A DNA stretch of 64,000 nt. Origin: Ectopseudomonas khazarica. GTDB taxonomy: Bacteria > Pseudomonadota > Gammaproteobacteria > Pseudomonadales > Pseudomonadaceae. Below are positions 38,023 to 46,557 of this stretch, piece by piece. The translations under genes and the position numbers were made by a program. Every line of letters begins with the position of its first letter. The stretch's first letter is position 1. Below the pieces are notes generated by a model. It ran no database searches. It was not told the DNA's origin and was given only the letters and a program-made list of their open reading frames with translations. The stretch is taken from NCBI RefSeq assembly GCF_004521985.1, contig NZ_SBHZ01000006.1, forward strand, positions 124,001-188,000. The letters run 5' to 3'.

Positions 38023-39884
38023 GCTTGTGGCTCTCGCGGATAGGGCAGGCTGAGGACGAAGGCGGTGCCGCCTTCTTCCGGGTGGCGCACGGTGAGGCTG
38101 CCACCGGCGGCGGCGGCGAGGCTGGCCGAGAGAGTCAGGCCGAGCCCCAGGCCCTGTTCGCCCGGCTTGGTGGTGAAGAAGGGTTCGAACAGATGGGCGC
38201 GGGTTTCCGGCGCGATGCCGGGACCGTTGTCGCGGATTTCCAGCAGGTAGTGCTCGGCTTCGGTGTTGCCGCTCAGCCAGATATGCCGGTCGCCTTGCGC
38301 TTGCAGCGCGTCGACGGCGTTGCTGATCAGGTTGACCAGGATCTGTTCCAGGCGAATCTGCTCGATGGCCAGGCGCGCCTCGGCGAACTCCTGGTGGATC
38401 TTCACCCGGGTGCGCTGCAGGCGCGGATGCAGCAGCAACAGCGCGGCGTCCACCGCCTGCTGCAGCGAGGCTTCGCCCTGGTCGCCGGCGCGGCGGGCGA
38501 AGGCGCGCAGGCTGGCGGTGATCTTGCCCATGCGGTCGACCAGCTCGGCGATGTTCTGCAGGTTGCTGCTGGCGACATCCAGCGCGCCGCGCTGGAGAAA
38601 GCGCACGGTGTTGGCCGACAGCGTGCGCAGGGCCGCCAGTGGCTGGTTGAGCTCATGGGCGATGCTGGTGGACATCTGCCCGATCACGGCCAGCTTGCCG
38701 GCCTGGACCAGCTCGTCCTGGGCCTGGCGCAGAGTGGTTTCGGCCTGCTCGCGCTCGCTCACTTCCGCCAGCAGGCGCGCGTTGCTGGCCTGCAGGTCGG
38801 CGGTGCGCTCGGTGATCTTGCGTTCCAGTTCGTCGTTGGCCGCCTGCAGCGCTTCGCGTGCGGCCAGGCGGGTGGCGATGACCTTGCGCCGCTCGTTCCA
38901 GGCGATCAGCAGGAAGGCCAGCAGCGCGCAGGCCACCGCCGCCAGCAGGGCATTGAGCAGGGCGGCGCTGCGCTGCTCCTGCAGCGGGCTGAGCAGCGTC
39001 AGGTGCCAGGGCGTGTCGACCAGCGGGCGAGTCTGCAGCAGGTAGCGGGTGATGCTGCCGTCGTGGTCGAGGCTGATCTGTTCCAGGCCGTCGCCGAGCG
39101 CTTCACGCCCGGCGAACTGCAGCTCCTCCAGCGCCGCCCAGTGATACTGCAGGCTGCGCGCCAGGCGCTCGCGGCTGGCGTCGTCCAGCGCCTGCACGGC
39201 CTTGAGCCGGCGCTCCGGCTTGCTGGAGAGGATGATGATGCCGTTCTCGTCGCTGACGTAGGCTTCCAGGTGGGCGCGCTGCCAGCGCTCTTCGAGGGTG
39301 TCCAGGCGCACCTTGACCACCGCCACGCCGATCACTTTGCCGTCTTCGCGCAACCCGTGAGACAGGTAGTAGCCCGCCTCGCCGGTGGTGCTGCCGATGC
39401 CGTAGAAGCGGCCGGCCTTGCCCTGCACGGCATCCTGGTAGTAGGCACGGAACGACAGGTCCTCGCCGAGGTAGCTGTCGGCGCGGTCCCAGTTGCTGGT
39501 GGCGATGACCCGCCCGTCCAGGTCGAGCACGTAGATGGCCAGGCTGCCGCTGCGCTGGTTCAGCCCGGCCAGGTACTGGTTGACGTGATGCCTGCGGTAC
39601 GCCGTGGGGAACTGCAGCAGGCGCGAGACGTTGCCTTCCAGCTCCAGCAGGCTGGGCAGGTAGGTGTATTTGGTGATCTCGCTTTCCACCGCGCGGGCAT
39701 TCAGTTCGAGCTGGCGCTCGCCGCTTTCGGCCAGCGTCTGGATACCGCTGCGGTCACTCAGCAGATAGGCCGCATAGCCACTGCCAAGCACCAGCAGGAG
39801 GAGCAGGCAGGCCAGCGAGAGATGGCGAAGCAGGCGCGTTTTCACGATCAGGTCGGCGTGAGTACTGGCGGGCAGGCATTGCAT
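38019..39884 (-). CDS. aauS: Sensor histidine kinase AauS
   Basis: This inner-membrane kinase of about 621 residues is DctB-like. A first membrane helix (HLSLACLLLLLVLGSGYAAY) is followed by a periplasmic Cache-type sensor domain of about 250 residues (AIYVLDLDGRVIATSNWDR, FYGIGSTTGEAGYYLSHGL). A second helix (LLNALLAAVACALLAFLLIAW) leads to a coiled coil and a kinase with MSTSIAHELNQPLAALR and GLGLGLTLSASLAAAAGG. I prefer ATG 39884 because AGGGA lies 8 bp upstream; 39893 is the alternative. It overlaps aauR by 4 bp and probably senses glutamate or aspartate. Confidence 0.83.
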   Translation of the reverse strand: MQCLPASTHADLIVKTRLLRHLSLACLLLLLVLGSGYAAYLLSDRSGIQTLAESGERQLELNARAVESEITKYTYLPSLLELEGNVSRLLQFPTAYRRHHVNQYLAGLNQRSGSLAIYVLDLDGRVIATSNWDRADSYLGEDLSFRAYYQDAVQGKAGRFYGIGSTTGEAGYYLSHGLREDGKVIGVAVVKVRLDTLEERWQRAHLEAYVSDENGIIILSSKPERRLKAVQALDDASRERLARSLQYHWAALEELQFAGREALGDGLEQISLDHDGSITRYLLQTRPLVDTPWHLTLLSPLQEQRSAALLNALLAAVACALLAFLLIAWNERRKVIATRLAAREALQAANDELERKITERTADLQASNARLLAEVSEREQAETTLRQAQDELVQAGKLAVIGQMSTSIAHELNQPLAALRTLSANTVRFLQRGALDVASSNLQNIAELVDRMGKITASLRAFARRAGDQGEASLQQAVDAALLLLHPRLQRTRVKIHQEFAEARLAIEQIRLEQILVNLISNAVDALQAQGDRHIWLSGNTEAEHYLLEIRDNGPGIAPETRAHLFEPFFTTKPGEQGLGLGLTLSASLAAAAGGSLTVRHPEEGGTAFVLSLPYPREPQA

Positions 39885-39958
39885 CACAGTCATCCCTGTC
39901 TGGCCAGATGAGCGCCGCGCCGGGTGCGGCGTGCGCACCCGGCGGCGTCCGTGGGCGC

Positions 39959-40693
39959 TCAGTGCTGGAGGATCTTCGCCAGGAACTGCTGCGCGCGTTC
40001 GGAGCGGGCATTGATGTCGCCGAAGAACTCTTCCTTGGCGCAGTCCTCGACGATCTGCCCGCGGTCCATGAAGATCACCCGGTCGGCGACCTTGCGTGCG
40101 AAGCCCATTTCGTGGGTCACGCACATCATGGTCATGCCTTCCTGGGCCAGCTGCACCATCACGTCGAGCACCTCGTTGACCATCTCCGGGTCGAGCGCCG
40201 AGGTGGGTTCGTCGAACAGCATCACCACCGGGTCCATGGCCAGCGCACGGGCGATCGCCACGCGCTGCTGCTGGCCGCCGGAGAGCTGGCCCGGGTGCTT
40301 GTGCGCGTGGGCGGCGAGGCCGACACGGTCAAGCAGGGCCAGGCCCTTCTCGGTGGCCTCGTCCTTGCTGCGGCCGAGCACCTTGACCTGGGCGATGGTG
40401 AGGTTCTCGGTGATCGACAGGTGCGGGAACAGCTCGAAGTGCTGGAACACCATGCCGACGCGCGAGCGCAGCTTGGGCAGGTTGGTCTTCTTGTCGGCGA
40501 TGGAGGTGCCGTCGACCACGATGTCACCCTGCTGGAAGGGCTCCAGCGCGTTGACGCACTTGATCAGGGTCGACTTGCCCGAACCCGACGGGCCGCAGAC
40601 CACGACCACTTCGCCCTTCTTCACTTCTGTGCTGCACTCGGTCAGCACCTGGAAGTCCCCGTACCACTTGTTGACGTTCTTGATGGCAATCAT
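39959..40693 (-). CDS. aatP: Glutamate/aspartate ABC transporter ATPase
   Basis: This 244-residue ATPase of the polar amino acid importer family energises AatQM. Walker A is GPSGSGKST (34-42), the signature is LSGGQQQR, and Walker B with the catalytic Glu is [14 protein letters not shown]. It overlaps aatM by 4 bp and is the last gene of aatJ-Q-M-P. It ends about 75 bp before the aauS start. Confidence 0.93.
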   Translation of the reverse strand: MIAIKNVNKWYGDFQVLTECSTEVKKGEVVVVCGPSGSGKSTLIKCVNALEPFQQGDIVVDGTSIADKKTNLPKLRSRVGMVFQHFELFPHLSITENLTIAQVKVLGRSKDEATEKGLALLDRVGLAAHAHKHPGQLSGGQQQRVAIARALAMDPVVMLFDEPTSALDPEMVNEVLDVMVQLAQEGMTMMCVTHEMGFARKVADRVIFMDRGQIVEDCAKEEFFGDINARSERAQQFLAKILQH

Positions 40694-41355
40694 ACGGCTA
40701 ACCTTTTCTGCAGAAGCTTGACCAGTTGCGAGGCGGCGAAGCTGACGGTGAAGTAGACCAGGCCGGCGAAGATCAGAAACTCGTGGGGCTGGCCGATGAT
40801 GTCGCCACGCGAGCGGGCGGCGTTGAGGAAGTCCATCAGGCCCACGGTGTACACCAGCGAGGTGTCCTGGAAGAGAATGATGCTCTGCTGCAGCAGCAGC
40901 GGGGTCATCTTGCGGAAGGCCTGCGGCAGGATGATCAGGCGCATGCTCTGCGCGTAGCTCATGCCCAGCGCCGAGGCGGCGCCCATCTGGCCCTTGGGGA
41001 TGGCCTGGATGCCGGCGCGGACGATCTCGCAGAAATAGGCGGCCTCGAACATCACGAAAGCCACCAGGCAGGAGCTGAACGCCCCGACCGGCGTGTCCTC
41101 GCCGGTGATCCAGCGCAGGATGAAGGGCACCGCGAAGTAGAACCAGGTGACCACCAGCAGCAGCGGGATCGAGCGGAAGTAGTTGACGTAGGTGGCGGCG
41201 ATGTTCGCCAGCAGCCGGCTGTGCGACAGGCGCATCAGGGCCAGCAGGGTGCCCAGCACCACGCCGCCGAGCACGCCGAGGACCATCAGCTGCAGGGTGA
41301 TCAGCATGCCTTCCCACAGCCCCGGCAGCGCCGGAACGATCTGGCTGAAGTCCAT
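40690..41355 (-). CDS. aatM: Glutamate/aspartate ABC transporter permease AatM
   Basis: This 221-residue inner-membrane permease has several hydrophobic segments and the EAA coupling loop [20 protein letters not shown]. It starts at 41355 on an ATG that shares a base with the aatQ stop. Resemblance to GltK-type permeases is close. It pairs with AatQ to form the channel. Confidence 0.92.
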   Translation of the reverse strand: MDFSQIVPALPGLWEGMLITLQLMVLGVLGGVVLGTLLALMRLSHSRLLANIAATYVNYFRSIPLLLVVTWFYFAVPFILRWITGEDTPVGAFSSCLVAFVMFEAAYFCEIVRAGIQAIPKGQMGAASALGMSYAQSMRLIILPQAFRKMTPLLLQQSIILFQDTSLVYTVGLMDFLNAARSRGDIIGQPHEFLIFAGLVYFTVSFAASQLVKLLQKRLAV

Positions 41356-42101
41356 CACTTGCCTCCTACGGAAATCAGGCCCGGCACCGCGACCTTCTTC
41401 TCGATCAGGCGCATCAGCAGCATCAGGCTCATGTTCAGGGTGAAGTAGATCAGCGTGGCCAGGGTGAAGGCCTCGAACAGGTTGGCGCTGAACTCGGCGG
41501 TCTGCTTGGTCTGCGCCAGCAGCTCCATCAGGCCGATCAGCGAGGCCACCGAGGAGTTCTTGAAGATGTTGAGGAATTCGCTGGTCAGCGGCGGGATGAT
41601 GATGCGAAACGCCTGTGGCAGCAGCACGTCCCGGTAGATCGGCGGCAGGCGGAACCCCAGCGCGTAGCCGGCGGCCAGCTGGCCCCTGGGCAATGCCTGG
41701 ATACCGGTGCGCACCTGTTCGCAGACCCGCGCCGCGGTGAACAGGCCGAGGCACACGACGACCGAGAGATAGGCCGAGGTGGCCGGGTTGAGGTCCTGCT
41801 TGAACCACAGCTCCAGGGGTTCCGGCAGCAGGTCCGGCACCAGGAAGTACCAGAGGAACAGCTGCACCAGCAGCGGCACGTTGCGGAAGATTTCCACGTA
41901 GGCGGTGGCCAGGCCGGACAGCCAGCGGTTCGGCAGGGTACGCATGACGCCGAGCAGCGCGCCGAGCGCCAGGGCGATCAGCCAGCCTGCCAGGGCGATG
42001 GCGATGGTCCAGCCCAGGCCGGTGACGAACCAGTCCAGGTAGGTCTCGCTGCCGATGCCGGTGGACTTGAAGTAGATGCCCCAGTCCCAGTTGTAATTCA
42101 T
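41355..42101 (-). CDS. aatQ: Glutamate/aspartate ABC transporter permease AatQ
   Basis: This 248-residue GltJ-type permease has a longer N-terminus ([20 protein letters not shown]) than AatM. The EAA loop reads [20 protein letters not shown] and the following [20 protein letters not shown] is typical. It lies 237 bp after aatJ, separated by a stem-loop. Confidence 0.92.
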   Translation of the reverse strand: MNYNWDWGIYFKSTGIGSETYLDWFVTGLGWTIAIALAGWLIALALGALLGVMRTLPNRWLSGLATAYVEIFRNVPLLVQLFLWYFLVPDLLPEPLELWFKQDLNPATSAYLSVVVCLGLFTAARVCEQVRTGIQALPRGQLAAGYALGFRLPPIYRDVLLPQAFRIIIPPLTSEFLNIFKNSSVASLIGLMELLAQTKQTAEFSANLFEAFTLATLIYFTLNMSLMLLMRLIEKKVAVPGLISVGGK

Positions 42102-42270
42102 TGCAACTTTCCCCTCTGCTGAGGAAACGATCTGCTGCGCGTCGGCTCTGCTGTGTCGAAGGCAGATGCTCGCTGGCGAGATCGTGAATACGTTGGCGAA
42201 GCGCGAAAGCGGGCGACAGTTCCCCGTATCCGCGTGGGCGGATGGTCTCGGCTTCGTCAGGAATTAGGTT

Positions 42271-42291
42271 GGGGAGGCCGCAGGCCTCCCC
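42271..42291 (-). other. Stem-loop between aatJ and aatQ
   Basis: GGGGAGGCC/GGCCTCCCC with a GCA loop sits between the binding-protein and permease genes. No T-run follows on the minus strand, so it more likely protects or attenuates the aatJ message than fully ends it, giving higher binding-protein levels. Confidence 0.6.
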
Positions 42292-42338
42292 GGAGTCCCC
42301 GCGCCGTCACGCCTCGTGAGCGTGGCGGCGCATCACCG

Positions 42339-43247
42339 TCAAATCTGTTCTGCGGATTTGTCGGTCGGGTTGGCGATCAGCTGCTTCAGCTCGTCGCTCA
42401 TGGGGAAATTCAGGTTCAGGCCCTTCGGTGGGACGGGCTGCTGGAACCACTTGGCGTAGATCTCGTTGATCTCGCCGGAAGCGAAGGTGTCGCTGATGGC
42501 CTTGTCGACCACCTTCTTGAAGGCCTCGTCGCCCTTGCGCAGCATGCAGCCGTAGACCTCGAAGGACTGCGGCGTGCCGACCACGCTCCAGTCGTCAGGC
42601 TTCTTGGCCTTGGCCATCTCGCCGGCGAGCAGGGCGTCGTCCATCATGAAGGCCACGGCGCGGTTGGACTCGAGCATCAGGAAGGACTCCCCGTGGTCCT
42701 TGGCCGAGATCACGTTCATGCCCATCTGCTTCTCGGCATTCATCGACTTGATCAGGCGCTCGGAGGTGGTACCGGCGGTGGTCACCACGTTCTTGCCCTT
42801 GAGGTCGCCGAAATCCTTGATGCCGCTGCTGTTCCTGGCCAGCAGGCGGGTGCCGACCTCGAAGATGCCGACGGAGAAGTCGACCTGCTGCTGGCGTTCG
42901 ACGTTGTTGGTGGTGGAGCCGCATTCCAGGTCGACGGTGCCGTTCTGCACCAGGGGAATACGGGTCTGCGAAGTCACCAGGTTGTAGCGTACCTTGAGGT
43001 CAGGCAGGCCCAGTTCCTGTTTCAGCGCCTCGACCACTTTCAGTTGCAGATCGTGGGAGTAGCCGATGGGTGTGCGCGAGTTGTCGCCGAAGTAGGAGAA
43101 GGGGATGGAGGAGTCGCGGTGGCCCAGGGTGATGGTGCCGGTGTCCTTGATCTTCTTCAGGGTGCCGGTCAGCTCCTCTGCGATGGCCGGAGTGGAGAGA
43201 ATGGCTGCAGCGACGGCCACGCTCAGTACACGGTGGAAGGTACGCAT
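42339..43247 (-). CDS. aatJ: Glutamate/aspartate periplasmic binding protein
   Basis: This 302-residue class 3 solute-binding protein has a signal peptide (VLSVAVAAAILSTPAIAEE). Mature landmarks are LKKIKDTGTITLGHRDSSIPFSY, CGSTTNNVERQQQVDFS and GIKDFGDLKGKNVVTTAGTTSE. It delivers glutamate and aspartate to AatQMP. Upstream lie a sigma-54 promoter, an IHF site and an AauR operator in the correct order. Confidence 0.94.
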   Translation of the reverse strand: MRTFHRVLSVAVAAAILSTPAIAEELTGTLKKIKDTGTITLGHRDSSIPFSYFGDNSRTPIGYSHDLQLKVVEALKQELGLPDLKVRYNLVTSQTRIPLVQNGTVDLECGSTTNNVERQQQVDFSVGIFEVGTRLLARNSSGIKDFGDLKGKNVVTTAGTTSERLIKSMNAEKQMGMNVISAKDHGESFLMLESNRAVAFMMDDALLAGEMAKAKKPDDWSVVGTPQSFEVYGCMLRKGDEAFKKVVDKAISDTFASGEINEIYAKWFQQPVPPKGLNLNFPMSDELKQLIANPTDKSAEQI

Positions 43248-43334
43248 GAATCGAGTCCTCGGTATTGTTGTTGTGATGGCGTGCTCACGCCACTTTGCTC
43301 ACGGAAGGTCTATCGCATTCCTGAGGGGGACTTG

Positions 43335-43350
43335 AGCAGGTTGCATGCCA
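43335..43350 (-). promoter_or_regulatory. Sigma-54 promoter of aatJ
   Basis: Read leftward: TGGCATGCAACCTGCT, a good match to TGGCAYG-N4-TTGCW with one change in the -12 box. Predicted start is near 43324, about 77 nt before the aatJ ATG. Confidence 0.8.
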
Positions 43351-43377
43351 GCGCTTTCGAGGACCTTGTATTTATTT

Positions 43378-43390
43378 CAAGTGATTGATT
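43378..43390 (-). promoter_or_regulatory. IHF site between enhancer and aatJ promoter
   Basis: Read leftward: AATCAATCACTTG, a full match to WATCAA-N4-TTR, inside an AT-rich stretch and centred about 60 bp upstream of the predicted start, the usual position for DNA bending at sigma-54 promoters. Confidence 0.65.
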
Positions 43391-43468
43391 TTAAAGAAAT
43401 TAAACTTATTGCCCGAGCGGGGCGAGATGCCTGTTCGTTCGACCTTCCGACCATCGCGCTGCGCGGCA

Positions 43469-43482
43469 TTCGGAAAACCGAA
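43469..43482 (-). promoter_or_regulatory. AauR operator (upstream activating sequence)
   Basis: TTCGGAAAACCGAA is a perfect match to TTCGG-N4-CCGAA, the AauR motif I recall from P. putida. It is centred about 151 bp upstream of the predicted aatJ start and 12 bp beyond the stop of the neighbouring acyltransferase gene. Confidence 0.75.
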
Positions 43483-43493
43483 CGACAAGCCGG

Positions 43494-44387
43494 TCATGGC
43501 TGGGCGTCGTGGCGCAGGTCGGCGATGCGCGCGTCCTTGGCCTGCCACAGCGCGGACACCCAGTCCTGCATCTGCTGGCGGAAGGCGGGGTCGTTCTCGT
43601 AGTCGCCGCGGCACAGCGTCGGGTCGAGAGGCAGCGTGCGGATGTCGACGATGACCTTCGCGACCTGGCCGCTGAGCAGGTCCCAGAAGCCTGGTACCTG
43701 CTGGTCGGGATAGACCAGGGTCACGTCCAGCACGGCGTCCAGCTGCTCGCCCAGCGCGGCGAGGACGAAGGCCACGCCACCCGCCTTGGGCTTGAGCAGA
43801 TAGCGGTACGGCGACTGCTGCTGCGCCTGCTTGGCCGGGGTGAAACGGGTGCCTTCCAGGTAGTTGACCACGGTGACGGGCAGGCGCTTGAACTTCTCGC
43901 AGGCCGCCTTGGTGATCTCCAGGTCCTTGCCCTTCATGTGCGGGTTCTTCTCCAGGAATGCCCTGGAATAGCGCTTCATGAAGGGGTAATCCAGCGCCCA
44001 GAAGGCCAGGCCGAGGAACGGCACCCAGATCAGTTCCTGCTTGAGGAAGAACTTGAAGTAGGGCGTCTTGCGGTTGAACGCCTGGACCAGCGCGGGAATG
44101 TCGACCCAGGACTGATGGTTGCTGATCACCAGGTAGGAGCAGTCCTGGCGCAATTCGGCATTGCCGCGAATGTCCCAGCGGGTCGGGGTCAGCAGGGCGA
44201 AGATGCGCTTGCAGTTCTCGGCCCAGAATTCGGCGACCCACATCACGCCGCGCGAGCAGGCGTCGCGCGCGGCCTGGCCGGGCAGCACGAATTTGCCCAG
44301 CGCGATCAACAGCAACGGGCCGATCAGGATCAGGGTGTTGGCGAGTAGCAGAACGACGTTCGCAAGGCCGGTCAGCAGGGGGCGCAT
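43494..44387 (-). CDS. PlsC-type acyltransferase (YihG-like)
   Basis: This 297-residue membrane-bound protein has an N-terminal hydrophobic helix (NVVLLLANTLILIGPLLLIAL) and the two acyltransferase motifs: NHQSWVDIPAL (the NHxxxxD catalytic site) and YLEGTRFTPAKQ (EGTR phosphate-binding site). Such enzymes acylate lysophospholipids; the exact substrate is not evident. Length and the FLGLAFWALDYPFMKRYS stretch fit the YihG branch. Its 3' end adjoins the aatJ control region. Confidence 0.87.
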   Translation of the reverse strand: MRPLLTGLANVVLLLANTLILIGPLLLIALGKFVLPGQAARDACSRGVMWVAEFWAENCKRIFALLTPTRWDIRGNAELRQDCSYLVISNHQSWVDIPALVQAFNRKTPYFKFFLKQELIWVPFLGLAFWALDYPFMKRYSRAFLEKNPHMKGKDLEITKAACEKFKRLPVTVVNYLEGTRFTPAKQAQQQSPYRYLLKPKAGGVAFVLAALGEQLDAVLDVTLVYPDQQVPGFWDLLSGQVAKVIVDIRTLPLDPTLCRGDYENDPAFRQQMQDWVSALWQAKDARIADLRHDAQP

Positions 44388-44548
44388 GTCGACTCCATGG
44401 CAGGCGGTGAGCGGCCATCTTATGCAAGCGCGACGCTTTGCTCAAAGCGCTGCTGACTGGCCTATTGCCAGTTGAGAGGCTATATACCCATGAGCCTCAT
44501 CGGAAGTAGCCTGGTCAGGGAAGGCATTCTCATCTTTCGGTACATGCC

Positions 44549-45787
44549 ATGCTCAAACGGATCGCCGTCACCGATCTTCGTGTCGGAATGTTCATCCAGG
44601 AATTCTGTGGTTCGTGGATGGATCACCCCTTCTGGAAATCCAAGTTCGTCCTCAACTCCGAAAAGGATCTCGCACGCATTCGCGACAGCGCGATCAGCGA
44701 ACTGTGGATCGACGTCAGCAAGGGGGCTGACGTCGCCGCCGGTGTGCAGGCCGCCACCGAGGCCGAGGTCGAATGCGAGGCACAGGCCCGCCTGCTGGCC
44801 GCCATCGAGCCACCCAAGGTCAGGAACCTGTCGATGGAGCAGGAGCTGGAGCAGGCGGTCAAGCTCTGCGCGCGCTCCAAGCAGGCAGTGGTGGACATGT
44901 TCAGCGATGCACGCATGGGCCAGGCGCTGCAGTTCGATCAGGCCGAGTCGCTGGTGGAGGAGATCTCCCAGTCGGTGATGCGCCACCCCAATGCGCTGAT
45001 CAGCCTGGCGCGGCTCAAGCACAGCAACGAATACACCTACATGCACTCCGTCGCGGTGTGCGCGCTGATGATCGCGCTGGCCCGTCAGCTCGGCCTGCCC
45101 GAGGCGGCCGTGCGCGAGGCGGGGCTGGCCGGCCTGCTGCACGACATCGGCAAGATGGCGGTGCCGCAGGACCTGCTGGACAAGCCCGGCAAGCTCACCG
45201 ACGGCGAGTTCGCCGCCGTGCGCAAGCACCCGGAGGAGGGCGGCAACATCCTCATCGCCAGCAAGCAGGTCAGCGCGCTGGTGCTGGATGTCTGCCTGCA
45301 CCACCACGAGAAGATCGACGGCAGTGGCTACCCCCATCGCCTGCAGGGCGAGCAGATCAGCCTGCTGGCGAAGATGGGCGCGGTGTGCGATGTGTACGAC
45401 GCCATCACCTCGAACCGTCCGTACAAGGCGGGCTGGGACCCGGCGGAGTCGATCCGCAAGATGGCCGAGTGGAAGGGCCACTTCGACGAGCTGGTGTTCC
45501 AGGCCTTCGTCAAGACCGTCGGCATCTACCCGGTCGGCGCGCTGGTGCGCCTGCAGAGCGGCCGCCTGGCCGTGGTCATGGAGCAGAACCCCAAGGCGTT
45601 GCTGGCGCCCAGGGTCAAGGTGTTCTTCTCGGCCAAGTCGCGCGTGCCGTTGCCGCAGAGCGTCGTCGATCTGAGCAAGATCACCGATCAGGACCGTATC
45701 GTCGGGCGCGAGTCCGCCGAGGAGTGGGGCTTCGAGCGCCTCGACGAGCTGTGGACCGGGATGGAGCTGGAAGGCCGCGGGCGCTAG
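44549..45787 (+). CDS. HD-GYP domain cyclic-di-GMP phosphodiesterase-like protein
   Basis: This 412-residue protein has an N-terminal DUF3391 domain (MLKRIAVTDLRVGMFIQEF) and a C-terminal HD-GYP domain. Metal and catalytic motifs are present: YMHSVAVCALM, HDIGK with His 198 and Asp 199, KHPEEGG, and HHEKIDGSGYP, which includes the GYP triad. It probably hydrolyses cyclic di-GMP in the cytoplasm. It stands alone, transcribed away from the acyltransferase gene. Confidence 0.9.
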   Translation: MLKRIAVTDLRVGMFIQEFCGSWMDHPFWKSKFVLNSEKDLARIRDSAISELWIDVSKGADVAAGVQAATEAEVECEAQARLLAAIEPPKVRNLSMEQELEQAVKLCARSKQAVVDMFSDARMGQALQFDQAESLVEEISQSVMRHPNALISLARLKHSNEYTYMHSVAVCALMIALARQLGLPEAAVREAGLAGLLHDIGKMAVPQDLLDKPGKLTDGEFAAVRKHPEEGGNILIASKQVSALVLDVCLHHHEKIDGSGYPHRLQGEQISLLAKMGAVCDVYDAITSNRPYKAGWDPAESIRKMAEWKGHFDELVFQAFVKTVGIYPVGALVRLQSGRLAVVMEQNPKALLAPRVKVFFSAKSRVPLPQSVVDLSKITDQDRIVGRESAEEWGFERLDELWTGMELEGRGR

Positions 45788-45882
45788 CGCCTGAGGATGT
45801 AGCATGCGGTAACGCTTGGCGGGGAACATGGCCCGGGCAGGGCAGTCGTAGATTCGGTCACCGCAAACGAGAGGACCGACCC

Positions 45883-46395
45883 TTGAAATATGCTCTGCTC
45901 CTGCTGGCCGCCGCCATCAGTCTGCCGGCCATGGCCAACCAGCAACCCGATCTCTACGGTCGCTACGAACTGATCAAGCTCCCGGACCTGGGCAAGACCC
46001 TCAAGGCCAAGATGGACACGGGCGCCATGACCGCCTCGCTGTCCGCCAAGGACATCGAACCCTTCACCCGCGACGGCCAGGACTGGGTGCGCTTCCGTCT
46101 GGCCGTGGACGGTGCCGACGACACCCTGTACGAACATCCGCTGGTGCGCATCGCCGAGATCAAGAAGCGCGCCGAGGAAGGCGGCGAAGCCGGTACGCAG
46201 GACGTCGCCTACTCGCAGCGACCGGTGATCGAGATGCCGATCTGCCTGGGCGACGAGGAGCACACCATCGAGATCAACCTGACCGATCGACGTACCTTCA
46301 GCTATCCGCTGCTGATTGGTGCCAGCGCCATGCGCGATCTTGGTGCAGCGGTGGACCCGGCCGAGCGATACACCCGCGACCGTCCCCAATGCTGA
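45883..46395 (+). CDS. Exported aspartic/zinc protease-like protein (PF05618 family)
   Basis: This frame starts with TTG at 45883, preceded by GAGAGGA at a good distance, and encodes 170 residues beginning with a signal peptide (KYALLLLAAAISLPAMA). Key motifs are LKAKMDTGAMTASLSA, which resembles the DTG of retropepsin-like proteases, and the late FSYPLLIGASAMRDLG. The family is annotated as ATP-dependent zinc protease, but no ATP site is seen, so that name is doubtful. The export signal places it in the periplasm. Confidence 0.78.
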   Translation: MKYALLLLAAAISLPAMANQQPDLYGRYELIKLPDLGKTLKAKMDTGAMTASLSAKDIEPFTRDGQDWVRFRLAVDGADDTLYEHPLVRIAEIKKRAEEGGEAGTQDVAYSQRPVIEMPICLGDEEHTIEINLTDRRTFSYPLLIGASAMRDLGAAVDPAERYTRDRPQC

Positions 46396-46557
46396 GTTAA
46401 TTGTCGCATTTCGGCAAAGGCTGATTCCCATTGGCCATTACACTCATTCGGAGTGCCCTGTAACGACTTCCTCGCGCCATGGGGCGCCGGGCCTGCTTCT
46501 TGCTAACTGCAATTGTTTGCCAGGCCTGTAGGCCCATTAGGTCACTGAGGTGTCGTC

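Noticed and set aside
36703..39884. DctD/DctB (C4-dicarboxylate) assignment for the two-component pair
   Set aside because: Sequence is DctB/DctD-like, but the neighbouring glutamate/aspartate transporter and the TTCGG-N4-CCGAA site favour AauRS. No dctA or dctPQM gene is present.
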